Source: Chloroflexota bacterium
GTDB lineage: Bacteria; Chloroflexota; Dehalococcoidia; CAUJGQ01
Assembly: GCA_963170165.1 (NCBI GenBank)
Contig: CAUJGQ010000159.1
Coordinates: 1-46,100, forward strand
Direction of reading: 5' to 3'
Length of the DNA: 46,100 nt
Shown piece after piece: positions 34,121 to 44,389 of this stretch. The translations under genes were made by a program, and so were the position numbers. Below the pieces are notes generated by a model. The model ran no database searches and was not told the DNA's origin. It worked only from the letters and a program-made list of their open reading frames with translations. How positions within the stretch are numbered: the first letter of the stretch is position 1; each line of letters begins with the position of its first letter.

Positions 34121-34350
34121 GCCGGCGCCGGGCCACTCTCGTAGCCGGCGATCGGGTATCCCTCCTCGTCCATTGTCTCCGTGATGCTCTCCATGGAGAC
34201 CTGCTCGGGATTGAACAGCACCACCACCTGCTTGCTGTCGACCAGAACATTGACGCTGGAGACGCCGTCCATGGCGCCGACCGCCTTCTCGATGGCGTTC
34301 TTGCAGTGATCGCAGGAGATATCCGGTGCGCTGATGGTCACGGTTTGCAT
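34117..34350 (-). CDS. copZ: copper chaperone, heavy-metal-associated domain protein (CopZ-like)
   Basis: A 77-residue single HMA domain with ferredoxin-like beta-alpha-beta pattern. The metal-binding motif is DISCDHC (Cys13, Cys16), in which Cu(I) is coordinated by the two cysteines. CopZ proteins carry Cu(I) in the cytoplasm and pass it to CopA or CsoR. The Met usual before the Cys motif is replaced by Ile-Ser (ISCDHC instead of GMTCxxC), and His lies between the cysteines. It follows copA by 27 bases, so both are read from the csoR promoter. The stop codon is embedded in the -35 of the MFS promoter. Confidence 0.88.
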   Translation of the reverse strand: MQTVTISAPDISCDHCKNAIEKAVGAMDGVSSVNVLVDSKQVVVLFNPEQVSMESITETMDEEGYPIAGYESGPAPA

Positions 34351-34377
34351 ATGTATTCCTCCACTGTCGGTCCGTGG

Positions 34378-37278
<2,901 letters not shown>

Positions 37279-37326
37279 AGTCCTATCCTTGGGTGCGACG
37301 AGGTGACGGTTCAATCGGGAGCGACA

Positions 37327-37629
37327 TTAGCCGGCAGTACGGACGAAGCGGCGAACGACGTCCACCAGTTCTTTGATGTGCGCCTCGCTGTCGCCATGGT
37401 GCATGGCGTCCATGGTGCAGCCACGCAGGTGATCCTCCAGCAGCAGCATAGCGACGGCGTCGGAGGCAGACTTGAGCGCCGCGATCTGCTGAAGCACATC
37501 GGCGCAGTAGCGATCCTCCTCCACCATTTTCCGAATGCCGCGCACCTGCCCTTCGATCTTGTTCAGCCGGGCAAGCAGCTCGTCCTTGTCATTGGCGTAA
37601 CTCCTACTGGTGCGTGGCACGGTGGTCAT
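37327..37629 (-). CDS. csoR: copper-sensing transcriptional repressor CsoR
   Basis: A 100-residue CsoR/RcnR-family (DUF156) repressor. The Cu(I) ligands of CsoR are present as Cys42 (DRYCADVLQQIAAL), His67 and Cys71 (LEDHLRGC), and helix 1 has the usual LNKIEGQVRGIRKMVEEDR. Such tetramers bind DNA without copper and dissociate on Cu(I) binding, inducing the cop genes. The ATG at 37629 has GTAGGAG a few bases upstream. It is the first gene of csoR-copA-copZ and overlaps its own operator region by transcript position, giving autoregulation. The Cys-His-Cys set and no additional His pattern favour copper over nickel or formaldehyde sensing. Confidence 0.93.
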   Translation of the reverse strand: MTTVPRTSRSYANDKDELLARLNKIEGQVRGIRKMVEEDRYCADVLQQIAALKSASDAVAMLLLEDHLRGCTMDAMHHGDSEAHIKELVDVVRRFVRTAG

Positions 37630-37641
37630 AGCATCTACTCC

Positions 37642-37656
37642 TACTCCCTAGGGGTA
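37642..37656. promoter_or_regulatory. CsoR operator
   Basis: TACTCCCTAGGGGTA is a near-perfect palindrome centred on CCCTAGGG, the G/C-tract type bound by CsoR proteins. It adjoins the -10 hexamer and covers the expected transcription start of csoR, the ideal place for repression. Confidence 0.7.
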
Positions 37657-37684
37657 TCATAGCGTTCAGAGTAGTCAGTGGCAA
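37656..37684 (-). promoter_or_regulatory. promoter of the csoR-copA-copZ operon
   Basis: Minus-strand TTGCCA (37679-37684), a 17-base spacer and TATGAT (37656-37661), with the CsoR operator immediately downstream. Initiation is expected near 37649, giving a leader of about 20 bases. Confidence 0.7.
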
Positions 37685-37749
37685 CCCGCGTTTCTCGTTT
37701 GGCCACGTGCCCCTACCATGGAAGGCGCAACCGCCGTGGGAGGCTCACT

Positions 37750-39810
37750 ATGCATAGCCGCTGGTCCGAAGCCGATGTGGCATCGCTGGATCCGCTCGAC
37801 CTGCTCGTGTACTCATCTCGCCTGTACGGAGCAGACAGCACGCTCGTCGTCTGGGGTGGCGGCAACACCTCGCTCAAACAGACAGAGACTGATTACCGTG
37901 GCCGGCCGGCAGAGGTCATGCGGGTCAAGGGCAGCGGCTCGGACATGAAGTCTATTCGCCGCCAGGATTTCCCCGGCGTGCGGATGGAGGACGTGCGTGC
38001 CATCCTCGAACGCGAACAGATGTCCGATGAGGAGATGACGGCCTTCCTCCGACATACGCTCATGGAGCCGGATTCGCCACGTCCCTCGATTGAGACGCTG
38101 CTGCACGCCTGGATCCCCGACGCCTCTGTCGCTCACTCCCACGCCGATGCGATCCTTATGTTGACCAACAACTGCGACGGTGAGATGCACGTCAGTCGCT
38201 GCTTTGGCCGGTCGGTGGCGATGGTACCGTATCTGCGCCCCGGCTTCGCCCTGTCCAAGCAGGTGGCGGAGGTGGTCGCCCGCCAGAAGGACCTGCGCGG
38301 CGTAGTGCTGATGAAGCACGGGCTGATCACCTGGGGGGCGGATTCCAAAGACAGCTACGACATTCACCTGGAGCTGGTGACGAAGGCTGAGGAGTACATT
38401 GCCGGTGCCAAGCGCGGGCGGCGAGTGTTCGGCGGCGTGCGCCGGGCAGCACTTCCGCCCGAGGAGCGGCGGGCCGTGGCCGCGGCCATCGCCCCGGTAC
38501 TGCGCGGCGGCGTCTCCGCCAAGCAGCGCTCGGTGCTGCGCTTCGACGACAGCGAGGACGTGCTGGAATTCATCGGCGCCGAGCGCGGGCAGGAGCTGTC
38601 GCAGATCGGCCCGGCGACGCCCGACCACCTGATGAACACCAAGCGGCTACCGCTGTGGCTGGAAGTTCCGGATCCGACCGACATCCCGGCGCTGGCAGCC
38701 GCCGCCAATGCCAAGCTGGCAGCGTACGCCGATGCCTACACGTCATTCGTCGCGGCGCACAACCACGCTGGACATCCGCTGCTGGACCCGTTCCCGCGGG
38801 TGATGCTGCTTCCCGGTGTCGGCATGTTCACTGCCGGGATGGACGCCCGCCGCGCTCGCATCCCCGGCGATATCTACCACCATACAATCAGCGTGATGGC
38901 CGGCGCCTCAGCGCTCGCCACCTATGAATCGCTGTCGGACGAGGACGCCTTCGGCGCCGAGTACTGGCCGCTGGAGCTGTACAAGCTAACGCTGCTGCCG
39001 CCTGAACAAGAGCTGGCGCGGCGGGTGGCGCTGGTCACGGGCGGCGGTCGTGGCATCGGTCGTGCCATTGCCGAGCGGCTGGCGGCGGCGGGGGCGCACG
39101 TGGTCGTGACCGATCTCAACGCCACCGCGGCGGCAGAGGTGGCAGCAGCCATCGAGGGCGTGCAGGGAGCCGGAAGGGCAGTTGGGCTAGCGCTGGATGT
39201 CACCGACGAGCCGGCAGTCGCAGCCGCCTTCAGGACCGCGGCCCTCGCCTACGGCGGTGTCGATATCGTCGTCTCCAACGCCGGCATCGCCGAAGCGGCG
39301 CCCATCGAGCAGATGGAGGCGGCGCTGTGGCGACGCAGCCTGGAGGTGAACGCCACCGGTCACTTCCTCGTCTCGCGTGAGGCGCTGCGATTGATGCGGG
39401 CACAGGGCTTGGGTGGAAGCTTCGTCTTTATCGCATCCAAGAATGTGCCCGCCCCCGGCAAGGATTTCGCGGCCTACTCTGCCGCCAAGGCTGCCGAGGC
39501 GCAACTGGCGCGCATCGTGGCGATTGAGGGCGCGGAGATCGGCGTGCGCGCCAACATGCTCCATCCGGACGCGGTGTTCGAGGGCTCGGGATTGTTTTCG
39601 CCGGAGCTACGCGCCGGCCGTGCCGCTGCCCACGGCATCGCCCCGGAGCAACTGGAGGAGTTCTATCGCACCCGCAATCTGCTCAAGACGCGGGTGCTGG
39701 CCGGGGACGTGGCTGAGGCGGCGCTGTTCTTCGCCTCGGACCGCTCGGCCAAGACCACCGGCGCAGCGCTGGCCGTGGACGGCGGTGTCCGCGAGGCCTT
39801 CGCCCGCTAG
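37750..39810 (+). CDS. bifunctional class II aldolase / short-chain dehydrogenase (RhaEW/YuxG-like)
   Basis: A 686-residue fusion. The N-terminal class II aldolase half (1-~420) shows STLVVWGGGNTSLK, the zinc-site histidines of SVAHSHADA (His129, His131) and LMKHGL (His190), and VMRVKGSGSD. The C-terminal half (from ~424) is a short-chain dehydrogenase with TGGGRGIG at 430-437, NAG, catalytic Ser563 (IASKN), Tyr576 and Lys580 (YSAAK). This architecture is known from rhamnulose-1-phosphate aldolase/lactaldehyde dehydrogenase enzymes, which cleave a sugar phosphate and oxidise or reduce the aldehyde. No rhamnose isomerase, kinase or transporter is adjacent. The ATG at 37750 has GGGAGG upstream. 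It is divergent from csoR. Confidence 0.93.
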   Translation: MHSRWSEADVASLDPLDLLVYSSRLYGADSTLVVWGGGNTSLKQTETDYRGRPAEVMRVKGSGSDMKSIRRQDFPGVRMEDVRAILEREQMSDEEMTAFLRHTLMEPDSPRPSIETLLHAWIPDASVAHSHADAILMLTNNCDGEMHVSRCFGRSVAMVPYLRPGFALSKQVAEVVARQKDLRGVVLMKHGLITWGADSKDSYDIHLELVTKAEEYIAGAKRGRRVFGGVRRAALPPEERRAVAAAIAPVLRGGVSAKQRSVLRFDDSEDVLEFIGAERGQELSQIGPATPDHLMNTKRLPLWLEVPDPTDIPALAAAANAKLAAYADAYTSFVAAHNHAGHPLLDPFPRVMLLPGVGMFTAGMDARRARIPGDIYHHTISVMAGASALATYESLSDEDAFGAEYWPLELYKLTLLPPEQELARRVALVTGGGRGIGRAIAERLAAAGAHVVVTDLNATAAAEVAAAIEGVQGAGRAVGLALDVTDEPAVAAAFRTAALAYGGVDIVVSNAGIAEAAPIEQMEAALWRRSLEVNATGHFLVSREALRLMRAQGLGGSFVFIASKNVPAPGKDFAAYSAAKAAEAQLARIVAIEGAEIGVRANMLHPDAVFEGSGLFSPELRAGRAAAHGIAPEQLEEFYRTRNLLKTRVLAGDVAEAALFFASDRSAKTTGAALAVDGGVREAFAR

Positions 39811-39862
39811 GCATACTATTCCCTGTCCCCCGCGCCCTGTACGCTGGGAGAGGAGGATCGCC

Positions 39863-40204
39863 ATGCAGGAAGCGGTGCGCAGCAAAGGTCAGGCGATGGT
39901 AGAAGACGCGCGTCAGAAGCTGGAGCGGCTGCGCGCCACCGGACCCAACCCGTTTGATTACTGGATTTGGGCCGACGAAACGGTGCAGAAACTGGACACG
40001 ATCTACGGTCGCGAGGCGGACCAAACGCAGGACTTCGCCGCCATCGTCTACGAGCGTGGCCGCACCCGCGATCAGCGCGGCGCCTTCGACAACATGACCC
40101 TTGGCCTGCACGGCCCCTGGGGCATTCGCGCCCGCCTCGACCGCGCCGCCGCTCACCTCGATATCTTGCTGGGCCGTACCCCGATCGCTCCGAGTCAGCA
40201 CTAG
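39863..40204 (+). CDS. small protein of unknown function
   Basis: A 113-residue soluble protein with no recognisable motif. It begins MQEAVRSKGQAMVEDARQK and looks mainly helical; a conserved-looking aromatic stretch (NPFDYWIWADETVQKLDTIYG) is in the middle, followed by RGRTRDQRGAFDNMTLGLHGPWGIR. No signal peptide, membrane helix or cysteine is seen. AGAGGAGG lies at good distance before the ATG, which makes it likely translated. It lies 52 bases downstream of the aldolase fusion on the same strand and could share its transcript. Confidence 0.65.
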   Translation: MQEAVRSKGQAMVEDARQKLERLRATGPNPFDYWIWADETVQKLDTIYGREADQTQDFAAIVYERGRTRDQRGAFDNMTLGLHGPWGIRARLDRAAAHLDILLGRTPIAPSQH

Positions 40205-40220
40205 CAGAATCTGGGCAGCT

Positions 40221-40336
40221 GGTCAGCCTGTCGCGGGGCTGCGGGGATAACGGCCCCTCCATGCCGCCCCATGCCGCGAGCGGGAGATCTGACAAATGCC
40301 GCAACGATAACCCGGTTCCCCGCTGACAGGCTGACC
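40221..40336. repeat. 116-base inverted-repeat element abutting a start codon
   Basis: GGTCAGCCTGTCGCGGGG at 40221-40238 pairs with CCCCGC-T-GACAGGCTGACC at 40318-40336: 12 bp, a one-base bulge, then 6 bp. The 79 bases between the arms contain ATGCCGC three times (40261, 40271, 40296). The right arm ends one base before the ATG of the next gene and includes its likely ribosome-binding bases (ACAGG). It may be a structured leader RNA or a tiny non-autonomous element; no target duplication is evident. Confidence 0.6.
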
Positions 40337-40337
40337 C

Positions 40338-40712
40338 ATGGATGCACGACACGCACGGCAACACTTGGATGAACTGCACGGCGCGGCGGTGTGGCTACGA
40401 TCCTCCGCGCCGGAACATCCGCGCTACCGGCTGTGGCTGGGCGACCTGATCGAGTTCACGCGCGCCGCGTACGGGCTGGAATCGGCGGAAATGACGGCGG
40501 TGCGCGACGTGCTCCGCGCGGAGCCACGGCCGCGTGCGGATGCGCCAGAGGACGTGCGCGTGCAGGCGCATCTCGCCCGCCTGAACCGGTTCATCGCGCT
40601 GATCGACCGTTTTGCCGCGGCGCTGCCGGAGGAGATTCCGCTGACCGAGATTGAGCGGCGGGACCCGCACCGCAATGGCACACGGGATGACAGCAGCCAG
40701 GACAACGCATGA
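40338..40712 (+). CDS. small protein of unknown function behind a hairpin leader
   Basis: A 124-residue protein, mostly helical, with no recognised family. It begins MDARHARQHLDELHGAAVWL, has WLGDLIEFTRAAYGLES, and continues with a VRVQAHLARLNRFIALIDRFAAALPEEIPLTEIERRD helix, ending in a charged Asp/Ser/Gln tail. No cysteines, signal or membrane segments are present. The ribosome site is weak (ACAGG) and lies within the right arm of the preceding inverted repeat, so initiation could be hindered by that structure. The reading frame has no competing real gene on the other strand. Existence as a gene is likely but not certain. Confidence 0.55.
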   Translation: MDARHARQHLDELHGAAVWLRSSAPEHPRYRLWLGDLIEFTRAAYGLESAEMTAVRDVLRAEPRPRADAPEDVRVQAHLARLNRFIALIDRFAAALPEEIPLTEIERRDPHRNGTRDDSSQDNA

Positions 40713-40843
40713 CCGCCGCTGCAGTGGCGCGTGCGCCGGCGCTATCCCTGCCGCGGCCGGGTTGACCGCGATCGGCGGCGTGCTCTGCCTCGCCGGAGTG
40801 GCTGTGATCAGGTACGCACCGCGCTGCCCCGCGAGGAGCTGCC

Positions 40844-41329
40844 ATGCCGCTGTTCCACCGTGGTGACAAGAATGAGCCGTTCGCCGCGCTCGCACCGATT
40901 CCCGTCACGCCTATCGGCTGGGTGCGGAACGACGTCACCAACCCCGACCGGCACGAGTGGTCCCGCATCCGCTCCCGCATCATCCTGCGGGAGGAGTTGC
41001 TGCCCGCGCTGGCGGGGCTGGAGGGATTCACCCACATAATCATCGTCACCTGGCTGGACCGCGTTCCAGAGGATCTACGCATGCGGATGGCCGTGCACCC
41101 AGCGGGCGACCGCTCAATCCCAGCGCAAGGCGTTCTCGCACTGCGCACCCATCACCGGCCCAACCCAATTGGCGTCTCGGTTGTGCCGCTGGAGCGGGTC
41201 GAGGGGGTGACGCTGTACGTGCGCGGGCTGGATGCTGCCAACCGGACCCCCGTCCTGGACCTCAAGCCCTACCTCCCCCACTACGACAGTGTGCCGGAGG
41301 CGCGGTTGCCGGGGTGGGCAGAAGGGTAG
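40844..41329 (+). CDS. TrmO/TsaA-like tRNA methyltransferase (tRNA m6t6A37-type)
   Basis: A 161-residue TsaA/TrmO-family protein. The beta-barrel core starts PIGWVRND, includes LAGLEGFTHIIIVTWLDRV, then the SAM-site block LALRTHHRPNPIGVSVVPLERVEG, and ends VRGLDAANRTPVLDLKPYLPHYDSVPEARLPGW, as in TrmO. TrmO N6-methylates t6A37 in threonine tRNAs. The usual R(S/T)P(H)RPNP motif here reads RTHHRPNP, with His in place of Pro. The ATG has GAGGAG 7 bases upstream. It ends four bases before the convergent MFS gene. Confidence 0.85.
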   Translation: MPLFHRGDKNEPFAALAPIPVTPIGWVRNDVTNPDRHEWSRIRSRIILREELLPALAGLEGFTHIIIVTWLDRVPEDLRMRMAVHPAGDRSIPAQGVLALRTHHRPNPIGVSVVPLERVEGVTLYVRGLDAANRTPVLDLKPYLPHYDSVPEARLPGWAEG

Positions 41330-41333
41330 CTGA

Positions 41334-42587
41334 TCACGGAAGGCGGCTCGCCGGCTCACCCGTAGGCGGGGTGACCGCAACCGAAACCGGGGCCGGCCGG
41401 CGGATCTCCGGCGCGAACCGCCAGAACAGCAGGCCGGACAGCACGAACATCCCGGCGGTCATCATCAGCGGCGCGGTGTAGCCCATCGCTCCCGCCATCC
41501 ATCCCAGCAGCGGCGGGCCGACGATGTAGCCGGCGTCTGCCACCGAGCGGTAGAGGCCAAACGCCTGCGCCCGCTGCGACGGCGGGATGATGTCCGCCAC
41601 ATACGCCCCCGGTGACGGGCCGGAGATGCCGGACCCCAACCCCCACAGGAGGGCGGCGGCAATGTACATCCCGTAGCTACCGGATTGGCTCCAGAGCGCC
41701 ACTGATATCCCTGACACCAGCGTCGCCGGTACAATCGCCAGCTTGCGCCCAGCCCGATCCGAGAGCACGCCCGCGTGATACAGCGTGGCGATGTTCAGCA
41801 CACTCACCAACGTCATCGCCACACCGATCTGGGAGGCAGACAGGCCGATGCGATCCTTGCCCAGCAGCGGCACGATCGTGAACATCGCGCCGGTGCGCGC
41901 GAAGAACTGCACGAAGGAGATCAGGCCCACCAGCAGGAACGGCGCGCCAAGCACGACGGCGCGCACCGACATGGCCGGCTCGTGCTCGGGCTCCGCCGCA
42001 CTGTCGCGGGACAGCGATGCAGCGGCTCCACCTGCGGGCTTCGTCTCCTTGATCACGATCGCCGCCATCACACACGCCAGCAGCGAGAAGACGGCATACG
42101 CGACGAATGGCGCGCGCAGCCCCAGTGTGTCTGCCAGGATGCCGCCGGGGGTCGGACCCAGTCCCACCCCCACCAGGAAGAATCCCTGATACGTGCTCAT
42201 CATCCGGCCGCGCCGTTCCGGCGGCGCCAAGTCGCCGACCATGATCTGCCCGCCTGTCAGCACCGTGGCGGCGCCGAGACCGGCCAGCACGCGGAAGGCG
42301 AGCAACTGCGGCAAGTTCTGCGCCACCGCGATCAGCGCCGAAGCGACCGAGGTGATCAGCGTGCCAATGATCAGCACTGCGCGCCGGCCGCGGCGCTCGG
42401 CAAGCTGCCCTGCCGGCACGTTGGCGAGAAACCGCGCTAACCCATAGCTACCCACGATCAGGCCAACGCCGCCAGCGCCCAGACCAAAGCTGCGAGCATA
42501 GGCAGGCAGCACCGGTGTGATCAGCCCGAAGCCGAGCTGGTTCACCAGGATCAAGAGGCATAGCGTCAGAAAGGTCCGCTCGCGCAC
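41334..42587 (-). CDS. MFS multidrug/efflux-type transporter
   Basis: A 417-residue major facilitator with about 12 helices. The first half has FLTLCLLILVNQLGFGLITPVLPAYA, the helix 2-3 loop PAGQLAERRGRRAVL and the helix 5 pattern LGPTPGGILAD, which is the motif C of drug-proton antiporters (GxxxGPxxGG-like). The central loop is acidic (EPEHEPAM). A second-half A-like loop, GVLSDRAGRKLA, is present. The GTG at 42587 opens directly at a membrane helix; no clear ribosome site is visible before it. The substrate cannot be told. It converges tightly with the TrmO-like gene and is divergent from the SRPBCC gene. Confidence 0.86.
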   Translation of the reverse strand: MRERTFLTLCLLILVNQLGFGLITPVLPAYARSFGLGAGGVGLIVGSYGLARFLANVPAGQLAERRGRRAVLIIGTLITSVASALIAVAQNLPQLLAFRVLAGLGAATVLTGGQIMVGDLAPPERRGRMMSTYQGFFLVGVGLGPTPGGILADTLGLRAPFVAYAVFSLLACVMAAIVIKETKPAGGAAASLSRDSAAEPEHEPAMSVRAVVLGAPFLLVGLISFVQFFARTGAMFTIVPLLGKDRIGLSASQIGVAMTLVSVLNIATLYHAGVLSDRAGRKLAIVPATLVSGISVALWSQSGSYGMYIAAALLWGLGSGISGPSPGAYVADIIPPSQRAQAFGLYRSVADAGYIVGPPLLGWMAGAMGYTAPLMMTAGMFVLSGLLFWRFAPEIRRPAPVSVAVTPPTGEPASRLP

Positions 42588-42777
42588 GTGGCGTCCACCG
42601 CTGGGTTGCCGTTATCGTGCGCCGTCCGCGCGGCCGGGGCAAGGAACACCCGGCGCGTCCCAGCAGCTGCGCCCCCGTGTGCCGGCCGCCACAGCCGTGA
42701 TGCTGGGGTGATCTGCCGGGCGCGGGTCTACGTACCCTGTTCACAGCCGCTCCAGCAGGTGGCGGCCGAGCCGGGGG

Positions 42778-43275
42778 ATGGGAATGGCGGTGTACTCGTT
42801 CGTGACCACCTGGCAGCTGGATGCGCCGATGGAGCAGGTGTGGCAGGCGATCGTGGAGTACCGCACATGGCCGCGCTGGTGGCCTGCGATTGCGGAGAGC
42901 AAGCGGATCGCAGCGGGTGATGCCAGCGGGCTCGGGGAAATCGCGGATATCACCTTCCGCACCCGCTTGCCCTATCGCGTGCGCTTCATGATCACCACCA
43001 CGCACATCGCCCCACCGCATGAGCTTGACGGCCGGGCGGTCGGCGAGCTGGAGGGAACCGGGCGCTGGCGGTTGACCGCCCAGGATCGGGGTACCCTCGT
43101 GCGGTACTACTGGGATGTGCGCACCACCCGCCGGTGGATGAACGTGCTAGCGCCGGTGGCCCGCCGCGCCTTCGCCTGGAACCACGACCAGGTGATGCGC
43201 AGTGGTGAGGCCGGACTCCGTCGCCATCTCGCCGCGCGAGCGCGACCGCCGTGCACGGCGGAACCCGCTGGCTAG
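42778..43275 (+). CDS. SRPBCC (polyketide cyclase/dehydrase-like) protein
   Basis: A 165-residue START/SRPBCC-fold protein. The fold signature is the N-terminal strand FVTTWQLDAPMEQVWQAIVEYRTWPRWWPAI, a second-strand pattern IADITFRTRLPYRVRFMITT, and the long C-terminal helix RRWMNVLAPVARRAFAWNHDQVMRSGEAGLRRHL. Such proteins bind hydrophobic ligands in a deep cavity and have many roles, including lipid or ketide handling. Which ligand is bound cannot be read. It may start at either ATG 42778 or ATG 42784; the latter has GGGGG at better distance. It begins a probable operon with the nitronate monooxygenase and crotonase genes (53- and 47-base gaps). Confidence 0.8.
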   Translation: MGMAVYSFVTTWQLDAPMEQVWQAIVEYRTWPRWWPAIAESKRIAAGDASGLGEIADITFRTRLPYRVRFMITTTHIAPPHELDGRAVGELEGTGRWRLTAQDRGTLVRYYWDVRTTRRWMNVLAPVARRAFAWNHDQVMRSGEAGLRRHLAARARPPCTAEPAG

Positions 43276-43328
43276 GGTACAGAGCTGCGCCGGGATACGA
43301 TGCCCGCAGACCACTGTGGAGCATCGCC

Positions 43329-44342
43329 ATGTTGCATACCCGCATTTGCCATCTGCTCGGCATCAATCATCCGCTGTTGAATGCGCCGATGGGTGGCGGC
43401 TATGCCCGCGCCGAACTGGCAGCGGCGGTCACCAACGCCGGCGGGCTGGGTATGATCGGCGGCACCACCGGCGGCGGCGCGGACTGGCTACGCGCGCAGA
43501 TCCGCCGCACGCGGTCGCTGACCGCCGGTCCGTTTGGCGTTGGCTTCATTTCACATCTACCTTCAACCCCCGAGCTGCAGGAGGCAGCGCTGACGGAGGG
43601 CGTGCGTATCATTGCCCACTCGTTCACCGACCCGGCGCCGTTCATGCCGGCACTGCGCGCCGCCCGAGCAATCGTGCTCTGTCAGGTGCGGACGGTGGAG
43701 CAGGCGAAACAGGCGGCGGCGGCAGGAGTCCATGTCATCATCGCGCAGGGCACCGAGGCAGGCGGCCATACCGGGCACATCTCGACGCTCCCGCTGGTGC
43801 CGGCGGTGGTAGATGCCGTGGCGCCGCTACCTGTGATCGCCGCCGGCGGTATCGCCGACGGACGTGGCATCGCGGCAGCGTTGATGCTGGGCGCGGAGGG
43901 TGTCTGGCTGGGCACGCGCTTTGTCGCATCGCCGGAGGCGAACTTCCCCGAAGCGAAGAAGGCGCGGGTAGTGGCCGCTGGGATGGGTGATACGGTGCTC
44001 ACGCGTGTGCATGACATCGCCGACCGTATGCCCTGGCCACCCGACATCGGTGGCCGCACCATTCGTAACGCCTTCTCTGATCGCTGGCACGGGCGCGAAG
44101 AGGAGCTACGCACCTGGATCGCGGAACACGGGGAGGAGCACACCGCCCGCCAGCGCGTCCACGATCCAGATGAGACCTCGATCTATGCCGGCGAGGCTGC
44201 CGGGCTGATTCGCGAGCTGACACCCGCGGGAGAGCTAGTGGAGCGGCTGATGGTGGAGGCGGAGTTCGTGCTGCGCGGCCGGTTCCACTCCCTTACCGAG
44301 GCGCCGGTACCGCATGACCCGCTGCACGCCCACGACGAATGA
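43329..44342 (+). CDS. nitronate monooxygenase / 2-nitropropane dioxygenase family flavoprotein
   Basis: A 337-residue TIM-barrel FMN enzyme. It has LNAPMGGGYARAELAAAVTNAGGLGMIGG at the N-terminus, the catalytic-histidine region GTEAGGHTGHIS, and the FMN-phosphate motif VIAAGGIADGRGIAAALMLGAEGVWLGTRFVASPEANF. Class I nitronate monooxygenases oxidise nitronates such as propionate-3-nitronate; some relatives are enoyl-ACP reductases (FabK), but the GGHTG block favours nitronate monooxygenase. TGGAG lies before the ATG at 43329. It is between a SRPBCC gene and a crotonase on one strand, which hints at an oxidative carbon pathway that remains unidentified. Confidence 0.88.
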   Translation: MLHTRICHLLGINHPLLNAPMGGGYARAELAAAVTNAGGLGMIGGTTGGGADWLRAQIRRTRSLTAGPFGVGFISHLPSTPELQEAALTEGVRIIAHSFTDPAPFMPALRAARAIVLCQVRTVEQAKQAAAAGVHVIIAQGTEAGGHTGHISTLPLVPAVVDAVAPLPVIAAGGIADGRGIAAALMLGAEGVWLGTRFVASPEANFPEAKKARVVAAGMGDTVLTRVHDIADRMPWPPDIGGRTIRNAFSDRWHGREEELRTWIAEHGEEHTARQRVHDPDETSIYAGEAAGLIRELTPAGELVERLMVEAEFVLRGRFHSLTEAPVPHDPLHAHDE

Positions 44343-44389
44343 CGCTGGCGGCGCGCATCCCGTATCATGCCGCGCGGAAGGAGGCGCTG

